The notes under the pieces were generated by a model. That model saw only the letters and a program-made list of their open reading frames with translations, was not told where the DNA came from and ran no database searches. Below, one piece after another: positions 8,704 to 15,388 of a stretch of DNA of 64,000 bases; positions within the stretch are counted from its first letter, which is position 1; each line of letters begins with the position of its first letter. Both the position numbers and the translations under genes were made by a program. Origin of the DNA: Mycolicibacterium novocastrense (GTDB lineage: Bacteria > Actinomycetota > Actinomycetes > Mycobacteriales > Mycobacteriaceae). Where the stretch lies: positions 124,001-188,000 of the forward strand of contig NZ_BCTA01000021.1 of the NCBI RefSeq assembly GCF_001570485.1. Direction: 5' to 3'.

Positions 8704-9651
8704 CTACAGCTTGCGCAGGCGCAGTCGGTTGATCGAGTGGTCGGCGTCCTTGCGCAGGACGAGCGTCGCGCGCGGCCGGGTCGGGAGGATGTTCTCGATC
8801 AGGTTGGGCCGGTTGATCGAATGCCAGATGTCGCTGGCGGCGAACACGGCCTGCTCGTCGGTGAGCGTGGCGTAGTGGTGAAAGTGCGAGGCCGGGTCGG
8901 CGAACGCCGTCGTGCGCAAGCCGAGGAACCGATCGATGTACCACTTCTCGATGTCGTCGATGCGGGCGTCGACGTAGACCGAGAAGTCGAACAGGTCGGA
9001 CACCATCAACGTCGGCCCGGTCTGCAGCACGTTGAGACCCTCGAGGATCAGGATGTCCGGGTGCCGGACGATCTGCTTTTCGCCGGGCACGATGTCGTAG
9101 AGCAGATGCGAGTACACCGGCGCGCACGCGTACTCCGCGCCGGACTTGACCGTCGTGACGAACCGCATCAGCGCACGCCGGTCGTAGCTTTCCGGAAAAC
9201 CCTTGCGGCCCATCAGATTCCGTCGGACCAATTCCGCATTGGGATAGAGGAACCCGTCGGTGGTGACCAGGTCGACGCGGGGATGATGTTCCCAGCGCGC
9301 CAGAAGCGCCTGCAGCACACGGGCTGTCGTGGACTTGCCGACCGCGACACTGCCCGCGACGCCGATCACGAACGGCACCGGGCGGTCCGGCTGAGACTCG
9401 CTGTCGGAGTCTCCGCCCAGGAACTCGGCGGTCGTCGCGAACAACCGCTGGCGCGCGGCGACCTGGAGGTGGATCAGCCGGGCCAAGGGCAGATAGACCT
9501 CTTCTACTTCGAGGAGGTCGATCTTCTCGCCGATACCGCGCAGCTTCTTCAGCTCGTCCTCGTTGAGTTTCAGCGGCGTCGACATACGCAGGTTCCGCCA
9601 CTGACTCCGGTCGAACTCCACATATGGGCTGGGTTCACTCAGCCGCGCCAT
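8704..9651 (-). CDS. coaA: Type I pantothenate kinase
   Basis: Phosphorylates pantothenate, the first and regulated step of coenzyme A synthesis. At 315 residues it matches Rv1092c (312 aa) almost throughout, including [15 protein letters not shown] at the N-terminus. The P-loop [12 protein letters not shown] is at residues 97-108, followed by [13 protein letters not shown] and RKGFPESYD of the substrate and regulatory site, and ending [14 protein letters not shown]. The frame stays open far upstream, but homology fixes the ATG at 9651, 30 nt from the divergent DUF885 gene. Confidence 0.96.
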   Translation of the reverse strand: MARLSEPSPYVEFDRSQWRNLRMSTPLKLNEDELKKLRGIGEKIDLLEVEEVYLPLARLIHLQVAARQRLFATTAEFLGGDSDSESQPDRPVPFVIGVAGSVAVGKSTTARVLQALLARWEHHPRVDLVTTDGFLYPNAELVRRNLMGRKGFPESYDRRALMRFVTTVKSGAEYACAPVYSHLLYDIVPGEKQIVRHPDILILEGLNVLQTGPTLMVSDLFDFSVYVDARIDDIEKWYIDRFLGLRTTAFADPASHFHHYATLTDEQAVFAASDIWHSINRPNLIENILPTRPRATLVLRKDADHSINRLRLRKL

Positions 9652-9668
9652 GCGCCCAGTCTTGCATT

Positions 9669-9674
9669 TACGGT
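9669..9674 (+). promoter_or_regulatory. Putative -10 element (TACGGT) for the DUF885 gene
   Basis: TACGGT fits TAnnnT and ends 7 nt before the ATG at 9682, suggesting a leaderless transcript. Confidence 0.4.
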
Positions 9675-9681
9675 TGAGTTC

Positions 9682-10884
9682 ATGGACGCCAGCACCGTGA
9701 TCCGCGAGTATCTGCTGCTCGGTCTGCGCTTCGACCGCGTGGAGCAGGGCTATGTCGACTCCTTCACCGGCGACCCGGCGTTGCGCCGTGCCGTCGCCGC
9801 CGAACCGCAGCCCGATCCCGCGGACCTGGTACGGCAGGCCGACCGGCTGCTGGGGGAGTTGACCTCGGTCGACGGGCTCGAGCGGGCGCGCAAGGACTAC
9901 ATCGGCGCCCACCTGCGGGCGCTGGCGTGCGCGGGCCGCAAGTTCGCGGGCGAGCAGGTCGGCTTCGTTGACGAGGTCGAGGCGTATTTCGACGTGCACA
10001 TCGACAGGGGCGACCCGGAGCGGTACCGGCAGGCCCATCGGCAGCTCGACGAGGTGCTGAACGGGCCAGGTCCGCTCGCCGACCGGATGCAGGCCTACCG
10101 CGCGGCAGAGGAGATCCCGCCCGCGCGCCTCGATGAGTGCATCCAGGCGTTCTCCAGCGCGCTGCGCGACCGCGTGCGCGCCGAGTATCCGCTGCCCGAC
10201 GCGGAGACCATCACGTATGAGGTCGTCACCGACAAGCCGTGGTCGGGTTTCAACTACTACCACGGCGATTACAAGTCGACGGTGGCCGTCAACGCCGACC
10301 TCAAGCAGCAGATGTCGAACCTGCCCCGGCTGGTCGCGCACGAGTCGTACCCCGGCCACCACACCGAGCACTGCCGCAAAGAGGTCGGTCTGGTCGAGGG
10401 CAGGGGACAGGCGGAGCAGACCATTTTCCTGGTCAACACCCCACAGTGCCTGATGGCCGAGGGCCTCGCCGATCTCGCGCTGTATGCGGCGATCGGCCCG
10501 GAATGGGGCGTGTGGGCCGGCGAGATCTACGCCGACCTGGGGCTGCGGTTCGACGGCGAGCGCGCGCAGGCGGTGTCGGAGGCGACGGGCGCCCTCGCCG
10601 AGGTGCGCCAGGACGCGGCGCTGATGCTGCACGACGAGCACCGCGACGTCGACGAGGTCGTCGCGTTTCTCAAGCAGTGGCTGCTGGTCAACGACCAGCG
10701 CGCCCGTCAGATGCTGCGGTTTCTGTCTTCGCCGCTGTGGCGCGCGTACACCAGCACCTACGTCGAGGGATACCGGTTGCTGCGGGGCTGGCTGGATGAC
10801 CGGCCCGATGACGTCAGCCTGACCCAGCGGTTCGGCACGTTGCTCGACGAGCCGTTGATTCCCTCGTCGCTGCGAGCGGCCTGA
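9682..10884 (+). CDS. DUF885 family protein (zinc metallopeptidase-like)
   Basis: A 400-residue member of the DUF885 family, which resembles M32/M3-like metallopeptidases. The conserved [12 protein letters not shown] near residue 220 supplies a histidine/glutamate metal-binding motif (HExxxGHH type), and [16 protein letters not shown] precedes it. The substrate is unknown. It is divergent from coaA; start chosen by the leaderless -10 and by the first conserved helix. Confidence 0.82.
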   Translation: MDASTVIREYLLLGLRFDRVEQGYVDSFTGDPALRRAVAAEPQPDPADLVRQADRLLGELTSVDGLERARKDYIGAHLRALACAGRKFAGEQVGFVDEVEAYFDVHIDRGDPERYRQAHRQLDEVLNGPGPLADRMQAYRAAEEIPPARLDECIQAFSSALRDRVRAEYPLPDAETITYEVVTDKPWSGFNYYHGDYKSTVAVNADLKQQMSNLPRLVAHESYPGHHTEHCRKEVGLVEGRGQAEQTIFLVNTPQCLMAEGLADLALYAAIGPEWGVWAGEIYADLGLRFDGERAQAVSEATGALAEVRQDAALMLHDEHRDVDEVVAFLKQWLLVNDQRARQMLRFLSSPLWRAYTSTYVEGYRLLRGWLDDRPDDVSLTQRFGTLLDEPLIPSSLRAA

Positions 10885-10886
10885 GT

Positions 10887-10904
10887 CCCGGCCGCCGCGC
10901 CGGG
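10887..10904 (+). terminator. GC-rich hairpin after the DUF885 gene
   Basis: CCCGGC-cgccgc-GCCGGG starts 2 nt after the stop codon. The stem is 6 bp and no T-tract follows, so it is a weak terminator candidate. Confidence 0.4.
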
Positions 10905-10933
10905 CCCTCCCTATGGGGAACCACCGTTTCGTT

Positions 10934-10988
10934 GCCCAGCTCGCAGCGAATTATTCGTTGGTAGCGAATCTTTCGCTCGTAGCTGGGC
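10934..10988. promoter_or_regulatory. Long symmetric palindrome upstream of glyA
   Basis: Three nested pairs share one centre: GCCCAGCT (10934-10941) with AGCTGGGC (10981-10988), AGCGAA (10945-10950) with TTCGCT (10972-10977), and ATTCG (10953-10957) with CGAAT (10965-10969). They are separated by matching 3-nt and 2-nt internal loops, with a 7-nt apex. The AT content of the inner part is unlike the surroundings. It lies about 180 bp before the glyA -10. Confidence 0.6.
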
Positions 10989-11064
10989 ATCGGAACAGGT
11001 ATCTCGGCCGGGTGCGGATGATGCCACCGTGATCGGCGAGGCTGATGTGACTGCTGTGGATCGA

Positions 11065-11131
11065 GGGCGCGGTGTACGGCGGACGCGGTGGGTGTGGGGA
11101 CGCGGTGGTATGGCGGACGCGGTGGGTATGG
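11065..11131. repeat. Four-copy 17-bp periodic direct repeat upstream of glyA
   Basis: Copies of GGACGCGGTGGGTNTGG start at 11081, 11098 and 11115 (exact 17-bp period). A degenerate fourth copy (GGGCGCGGTGTACGGC) is at 11065. The array ends 40 bp before the putative glyA -10. No ORF with support covers it. It resembles an iterated protein-binding array, or it may be a neutral tandem expansion. Confidence 0.6.
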
Positions 11132-11171
11132 CCGACGCCTATGGGCTGGTCGGTGCATGATCGCGGCGTCG

Positions 11172-11177
11172 TAGGCT
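11172..11177 (+). promoter_or_regulatory. Putative -10 element (TAGGCT) of glyA
   Basis: TAGGCT fits TAnnnT and ends 7 nt before the ATG at 11185, predicting a leaderless glyA mRNA. If so, the upstream palindrome and array act as DNA, not as a 5' UTR. Confidence 0.45.
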
Positions 11178-11184
11178 GAGACAC

Positions 11185-12660
11185 ATGACTGCAGACCCCG
11201 TGACCTCCAACGCTGCCGCCCCCGGTGCGGAATACGCCGAGACCGCGAGTGCCGCCTACCGGGCCGCGTTGCAGGTGATCGAGTCGGTGGAGCCGCGTAT
11301 CGCGGCGGCGACGCGTAAAGAGCTTGCCGATCAACGGGATTCGCTCAAGCTCATCGCCAGTGAGAACTACGCCTCGCCAGCGGTCCTGCTGACGATGGGC
11401 TCGTGGTTCTCCGACAAGTACGCCGAAGGCACGATCGGGCACCGGTTCTATGCGGGCTGCCAGAACGTCGACACCGTCGAGAGCCTCGCCGCCGAACACG
11501 CCCGCGAGCTGTTCGGAGCGCCGTATGCCTACGTACAGCCGCATTCCGGCATCGACGCCAACCTCGTTGCCTTCTGGGCGATCCTGGCCACCCGGGTCGA
11601 GGCGCCCGAACTGGCCGCGGCCGGCCTCAAGCACGTCAACGACCTGTCCGAGGCGGACTGGGAGAAGCTGCGCAACAAGCTCGGCAACCAGCGGCTACTG
11701 GGGATGTCGCTGGACGCGGGCGGCCACCTGACCCACGGCTTCCGGCCCAACATCTCCGGCAAGATGTTCCACCAGCGCAGCTACGGCACCGACCCGAACA
11801 CGGGCTTCCTCGACTACGACGCGGTGGCCGAGGCCGCCCGCGAGTTCAAGCCGCTGATCATCGTGGCCGGCTACTCGGCCTATCCGCGCCGGGTGAACTT
11901 CGCGACCATGCGCGAGATCGCCGACGAGGTCGGTGCGACGTTGATGGTCGACATGGCGCACTTCGCGGGCCTGGTCGCGGGCAAGGTGTTCACCGGCGAC
12001 GAGGATCCGGTACCGCACGCCCACGTCACCACCACGACCACCCACAAGTCGCTGCGCGGGCCGCGTGGCGGAATGGTGCTCGCCCAGCCCGAGTACTCCG
12101 ACGCGGTCGACAAGGGCTGCCCGATGGTGCTGGGTGGCCCGCTGTCACACGTGATGGCCGCCAAGGCGGTCGCGCTCGCCGAGGCCCGCCAACCGGCGTT
12201 CCAGGCCTACGCGCAGCGGGTCGCCGACAACGCCCAGGCCCTGGCCGACGGTTTCCTCAAGCGTGACGCCGCGCTGGTCACCGGCGGCACCGACAACCAC
12301 ATCGTGCTGCTCGACGTCACCTCGTTCGGCCTGACCGGCCGCCAGGCCGAGTCGGCGCTGCTCGACGCGGGCATCGTCACCAACCGGAACTCCGTGCCCG
12401 CGGACCCCAACGGCGCCTGGTACACCAGCGGCATCCGGCTGGGCACCCCAGCGCTGACGACCAGGGGGTTCGGGGCCGACGACTTCGACCGCGTGGCCGA
12501 GCTGATCGTGGACGTCCTGTCGAACACTCAACCCTCTGCTGCCGCGGGGGGAGTGTCGAAGGCCAAGTACACCCTGGCCGACGGCACCGCCGAGCGCGTG
12601 CACACCGCCTCTGCCGAGTTGTTGGAGGCGAACCCCCTGTATCCGGGGCTGACGCTGTAG
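11185..12660 (+). CDS. glyA: Serine hydroxymethyltransferase, long actinobacterial form
   Basis: A PLP enzyme converting serine and tetrahydrofolate to glycine and methylene-tetrahydrofolate. At 491 residues it is well above the usual 415-430. The PLP lysine is K288 in [16 protein letters not shown]. Substrate-binding blocks SENYASP (59-65) and [10 protein letters not shown] (118-127) are present. Extra length comes from an N-terminal extension, an insertion at roughly residues 134-170 before [13 protein letters not shown], and a C-terminal tail. It occupies the place of glyA1 (Rv1093) between coaA and desA2. Confidence 0.93.
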   Translation: MTADPVTSNAAAPGAEYAETASAAYRAALQVIESVEPRIAAATRKELADQRDSLKLIASENYASPAVLLTMGSWFSDKYAEGTIGHRFYAGCQNVDTVESLAAEHARELFGAPYAYVQPHSGIDANLVAFWAILATRVEAPELAAAGLKHVNDLSEADWEKLRNKLGNQRLLGMSLDAGGHLTHGFRPNISGKMFHQRSYGTDPNTGFLDYDAVAEAAREFKPLIIVAGYSAYPRRVNFATMREIADEVGATLMVDMAHFAGLVAGKVFTGDEDPVPHAHVTTTTTHKSLRGPRGGMVLAQPEYSDAVDKGCPMVLGGPLSHVMAAKAVALAEARQPAFQAYAQRVADNAQALADGFLKRDAALVTGGTDNHIVLLDVTSFGLTGRQAESALLDAGIVTNRNSVPADPNGAWYTSGIRLGTPALTTRGFGADDFDRVAELIVDVLSNTQPSAAAGGVSKAKYTLADGTAERVHTASAELLEANPLYPGLTL

Positions 12661-12678
12661 CCGCGCGCCACGCCGGTC

Positions 12679-12696
12679 GGGAATTTTACGATTCCC
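12679..12696. promoter_or_regulatory. Palindrome GGGAAT-N6-ATTCCC upstream of desA2
   Basis: A perfect 6-bp inverted repeat around TTTACG in the 60-bp glyA-desA2 gap. It could be an operator or part of a glyA terminator hairpin. Confidence 0.4.
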
Positions 12697-12705
12697 ACAG
12701 AATTG

Positions 12706-12718
12706 AGTTACTGTAACT
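12706..12718. promoter_or_regulatory. Operator-like palindrome AGTTACTGTAACT abutting the desA2 start
   Basis: AGTTAC-T-GTAACT ends 2 nt before the desA2 ATG. Desaturase genes desA1/desA2 are known targets of the TetR-type repressor MadR in mycobacteria. This palindrome is a good candidate site for it, but I have not matched it to a published consensus. Confidence 0.5.
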
Positions 12719-12720
12719 GC

Positions 12721-13548
12721 ATGGCACAGAAACCTGTACCCAATGCGCTGATCCTCGAACTCGAGCCGGTCGTGCAGCAGGAGCTGCGTCGTCACATCGA
12801 CAGCGAGGATCTCTGGTACGCACACGACTACGTGCCGTTCGACCAGGGCGAGAACTTCGCCTTTCTCGGCGGTAAGGACTGGGATCCGTCGCAGGTGACG
12901 CTGCCCAAAGACGTCACCGATGCGCTCGAGATCCTGCTCATCACCAAGGACAACCTGGCCGGCTTCCATCGGGAGTTCGTCTTCAGCTTCATCCTCGAAG
13001 AGAAGTGGGGCCGCTGGATCGGCCGGTGGACCGCCGAGGAGCACCTGCACGCGATCGCGCTGCGCAACTACCTCGTCGTCACCCGGGAGATCGACCCGGC
13101 CGCCAACGAGGACGTCCGCGTCGAACACGTGATGAAGGGCTACCGCGCCGACACCTACAGCCAGATCGAGCGGCTGGTGTTCATGGCCTTCTTCGAGCGC
13201 GCCCACGCCGTGTTCTGCCGCAACCTCGAAGCGAAGATCACCGAACCGGTGCTGAAGAACCTCATCGGTCGCATCGCCAAAGATGAGGAGCGGCACGAGG
13301 AGTTCTTCGCCAACCTGGTCTCACACCTGCTGTCCACGAGCCGTGAGGAAACCGTCGAGGCCATCGCGCGACGCGCGGCCGAACTCGACGTCGTCGGGGG
13401 TGACATCGACGCGTACGCCGACAAGGTGCGCAACGTCGCCGAGGGCGGGATCTTCGGACCGGAGCAGCTGCGGCAGGTGATCACCGACCGCATCGCCGCG
13501 TGGGGGCTGGCCGACGAGCCGCAGATGCGGGAGTTCACCTCCGCGTAA
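12721..13548 (+). CDS. desA2: Acyl-ACP desaturase DesA2
   Basis: Di-iron desaturase of the acyl-ACP desaturase family; in mycobacteria DesA1/DesA2 act on meromycolic acid precursors. At 275 residues it has the same length as Rv1094 and begins MAQKPVPNALILELEPVV. Iron-ligand motifs of the family appear as TAEEHLHAIALR (E-x-x-H, near residue 105) and KDEERHEEF (E-x-x-H, near residue 188). A short upstream in-frame start (12703) is rejected because the palindrome and homology point to 12721. Confidence 0.94.
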   Translation: MAQKPVPNALILELEPVVQQELRRHIDSEDLWYAHDYVPFDQGENFAFLGGKDWDPSQVTLPKDVTDALEILLITKDNLAGFHREFVFSFILEEKWGRWIGRWTAEEHLHAIALRNYLVVTREIDPAANEDVRVEHVMKGYRADTYSQIERLVFMAFFERAHAVFCRNLEAKITEPVLKNLIGRIAKDEERHEEFFANLVSHLLSTSREETVEAIARRAAELDVVGGDIDAYADKVRNVAEGGIFGPEQLRQVITDRIAAWGLADEPQMREFTSA

Positions 13549-13624
13549 CCGCGCGATCATCGCCGCGGACGAGCAGCGGCGAACACTACGGCGCGCCTGC
13601 ACGGCGCATGTGCCGCAACGGGAG

Positions 13625-13630
13625 TAGCGT
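13625..13630 (+). promoter_or_regulatory. Putative -10 element (TAGCGT) for the phoAT-like ORF/phoH2
   Basis: TAGCGT fits TAnnnT and lies 8 nt before the ATG at 13639. This supports transcription starting at the small overlapping ORF and not at phoH2 itself. Confidence 0.42.
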
Positions 13631-13638
13631 CGTTTCCG

Positions 13639-13857
13639 ATGGCTAGCGACGTGCTTTGCTGTCCGGGCGGTACCCGATCGTTGCGATCACGAGAGGGCCG
13701 GCCCCGGCCCTGGTGCCGCAGTGTCCGCCGACGGTTCGCGGGGGACCCGCGGATACCAGGAGCGCTACGTGATCGATTCGCCTCTCCGGACCTACGTGCT
13801 CGACACCTCCGTGCTGTTGTCAGATCCCTGGGCCTGCACGCGCTTTGCCGAGCATGA
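13639..13857 (+). CDS. Candidate PhoAT-like small protein overlapping phoH2
   Basis: A 72-residue, arginine-rich ORF with an ATG placed exactly for leaderless translation. It overlaps the 5' end of phoH2 by 89 nt in a different frame. In M. tuberculosis and M. smegmatis a short ORF, phoAT, overlaps phoH2 and acts as its antitoxin; position and size fit that. I cannot confirm sequence homology, and a GC-rich spurious ORF remains possible. Confidence 0.45.
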   Translation: MASDVLCCPGGTRSLRSREGRPRPWCRSVRRRFAGDPRIPGALRDRFASPDLRARHLRAVVRSLGLHALCRA

Positions 13858-15082
13858 GGTCGTGGTTCCGCTGGTGGTCATCAGCGAGCTCGAAGCCAAG
13901 CGACACCATCATGAGCTCGGCTGGTTCGCGCGTCAGGCCCTGCGACTGTTCGACGATCTTCGGCTCGAACACGGCCGACTCGATCAGCCGATTCCCGTTG
14001 GCACACAGGGTGGTTCACTGCACGTCGAACTGAACCACAGCGATCCGTCGGTGCTTCCAGCCGGTTTCCGCACCGACAGCAACGATGCGCGGATTCTGAC
14101 GGTGGCGGCCAATCTCGCCGCCGAGGGCAAGCACGTCACGTTGGTCAGCAAGGACATCCCGCTGCGCGTGAAGGCGGGTGCGGTCGGGTTGTCGGCCGAC
14201 GAATACCACGCGCAGGACGTCATCACCTCCGGGTGGACGGGCATGGCCGAGGTCGAGGTCGTCTCCGACGAGATCGACGTGTTGTTCGCCGAAGGGGAGA
14301 TCGATCTGGAGGCGGCGCGAGACCTGCCCTGCCACACCGGTATTCGTCTGCTCGGTGGTACGTCGCACGCGCTGGGCCGGGTGACGCCCGAGAAGCGGGT
14401 GCAGTTGGTGCGCGGTGACCGGGAGGCATTCGGGCTGCGGGGCCGCTCCGCCGAACAGCGGGTGGCCTTGGATCTGTTGCTCGACGAATCGGTCGGCATC
14501 GTTTCTCTCGGCGGCAAGGCGGGCACCGGCAAGTCGGCGCTGGCGCTGTGCGCGGGACTGGAGGCGGTCCTCGAACGCCGCACACAACGCAAGGTCGTGG
14601 TGTTCCGTCCGCTCTACGCGGTCGGCGGGCAGGACCTCGGCTACCTGCCGGGCAGCGAGAGCGACAAGATGGGCCCCTGGGCGCAGGCGGTCTTCGACAC
14701 GCTGGAGGGACTGGCCAGCCCGGCGGTGCTCGAAGAAGTCCTCTCGCGCGGCATGCTCGAGGTGCTGCCGCTGACCCACATCCGGGGGCGCTCGCTGCAC
14801 GATTCGTTCGTGATCGTCGATGAGGCCCAGTCGCTCGAGCGCAATGTGCTGCTCACCGTTCTGTCGCGTCTCGGCGCAGGTTCGCGTGTGGTGCTCACCC
14901 ACGACGTCGCCCAGCGGGACAACCTGCGAGTCGGCAGGCATGACGGCGTCGCCGCGGTGATCGAGAAGCTCAAGGGCCACCCGCTGTTCGCCCACATCAC
15001 GCTGTTGCGCAGCGAGCGCTCGCCGATCGCTGCGCTGGTGACCGAGATGCTCGAGGAGATCAGCCCCGGCGCCCTGCCGTGA
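13769..15082 (+). CDS. phoH2: PhoH2, PIN-domain/PhoH ATPase fusion (toxin-like RNase/helicase)
   Basis: A 437-residue fusion of an N-terminal PIN ribonuclease domain ([16 protein letters not shown] with the first catalytic aspartate) and a C-terminal PhoH ATPase/helicase domain with Walker [13 protein letters not shown] and Walker [10 protein letters not shown]. Mycobacterial PhoH2 is described as a sequence-biased RNA-unwinding RNase controlled by PhoAT. A GTG at 13721 is possible, but 13769 has AGGAG seven nt upstream and gives a length close to Rv1095 (433 aa). Confidence 0.92.
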   Translation: MIDSPLRTYVLDTSVLLSDPWACTRFAEHEVVVPLVVISELEAKRHHHELGWFARQALRLFDDLRLEHGRLDQPIPVGTQGGSLHVELNHSDPSVLPAGFRTDSNDARILTVAANLAAEGKHVTLVSKDIPLRVKAGAVGLSADEYHAQDVITSGWTGMAEVEVVSDEIDVLFAEGEIDLEAARDLPCHTGIRLLGGTSHALGRVTPEKRVQLVRGDREAFGLRGRSAEQRVALDLLLDESVGIVSLGGKAGTGKSALALCAGLEAVLERRTQRKVVVFRPLYAVGGQDLGYLPGSESDKMGPWAQAVFDTLEGLASPAVLEEVLSRGMLEVLPLTHIRGRSLHDSFVIVDEAQSLERNVLLTVLSRLGAGSRVVLTHDVAQRDNLRVGRHDGVAAVIEKLKGHPLFAHITLLRSERSPIAALVTEMLEEISPGALP

Positions 15083-15087
15083 ACCGG

Positions 15088-15303
15088 CTAGCGGCGACGG
15101 TTGCGACGGGCCAGGTACCAACCGGCGGCCGCCGCACCGCTGAGCGCCACCACCCGGTCGGCGCGATCGCCGCGCGGCAGGTCGAGTAGCGAAACCAGGC
15201 CCAGCACCGCGAATCCGGTGCCCAGGGCGGGCTGGCTGGTGGCCGTCGTCACGAGGGCGTTGCCGTGGTCGGTCAGGGTCGCGGGAGCTTCGTCGAGACG
15301 CAC
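15088..15303 (-). CDS. Small predicted membrane protein
   Basis: A 71-residue GTG-initiated ORF with two weak hydrophobic stretches (ALGTGFAVLGLVSLLDL; VVALSGAAAAGWYLA) and a strongly basic tail RRNRRR. It converges on phoH2 with a 5-nt gap. It looks like the small hypothetical membrane proteins often annotated in mycobacteria; function unknown. Confidence 0.5.
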   Translation of the reverse strand: MRLDEAPATLTDHGNALVTTATSQPALGTGFAVLGLVSLLDLPRGDRADRVVALSGAAAAGWYLARRNRRR

Positions 15304-15371
15304 CGGTCCTCCAGTCGATGGCGGGGCGGGGACAGCGTTACGACGGTAAGTCCTGCGACCCGACGGGGGGA

Positions 15372-15388
15372 ATAGGGTGTTTCCCTAT
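15372..15388 (-). terminator. Small hairpin at the end of the first LuxR-type gene
   Basis: ATAGGG-tgttt-CCCTAT straddles the stop codon of the minus-strand regulator at 15385. A 6-bp stem makes it a weak terminator candidate. Confidence 0.35.

Noticed and set aside
8638..9681. In-frame N-terminal extension of the DUF885 protein over coaA
   Set aside because: The extension is antisense to coaA, which is strongly supported; the conserved DUF885 sequence begins at 9682.
10814..11158. A 114-codon minus-strand ORF over the glyA upstream region
   Set aside because: Its proline/arginine/histidine-rich product mirrors the 17-bp repeat array and runs into the DUF885 gene; no RBS or homology.
10885..11184. 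Glycine or other riboswitch upstream of glyA
   Set aside because: A -10 placed 7 nt before the ATG predicts no leader, and I could not recognise a glycine aptamer fold in the sequence.
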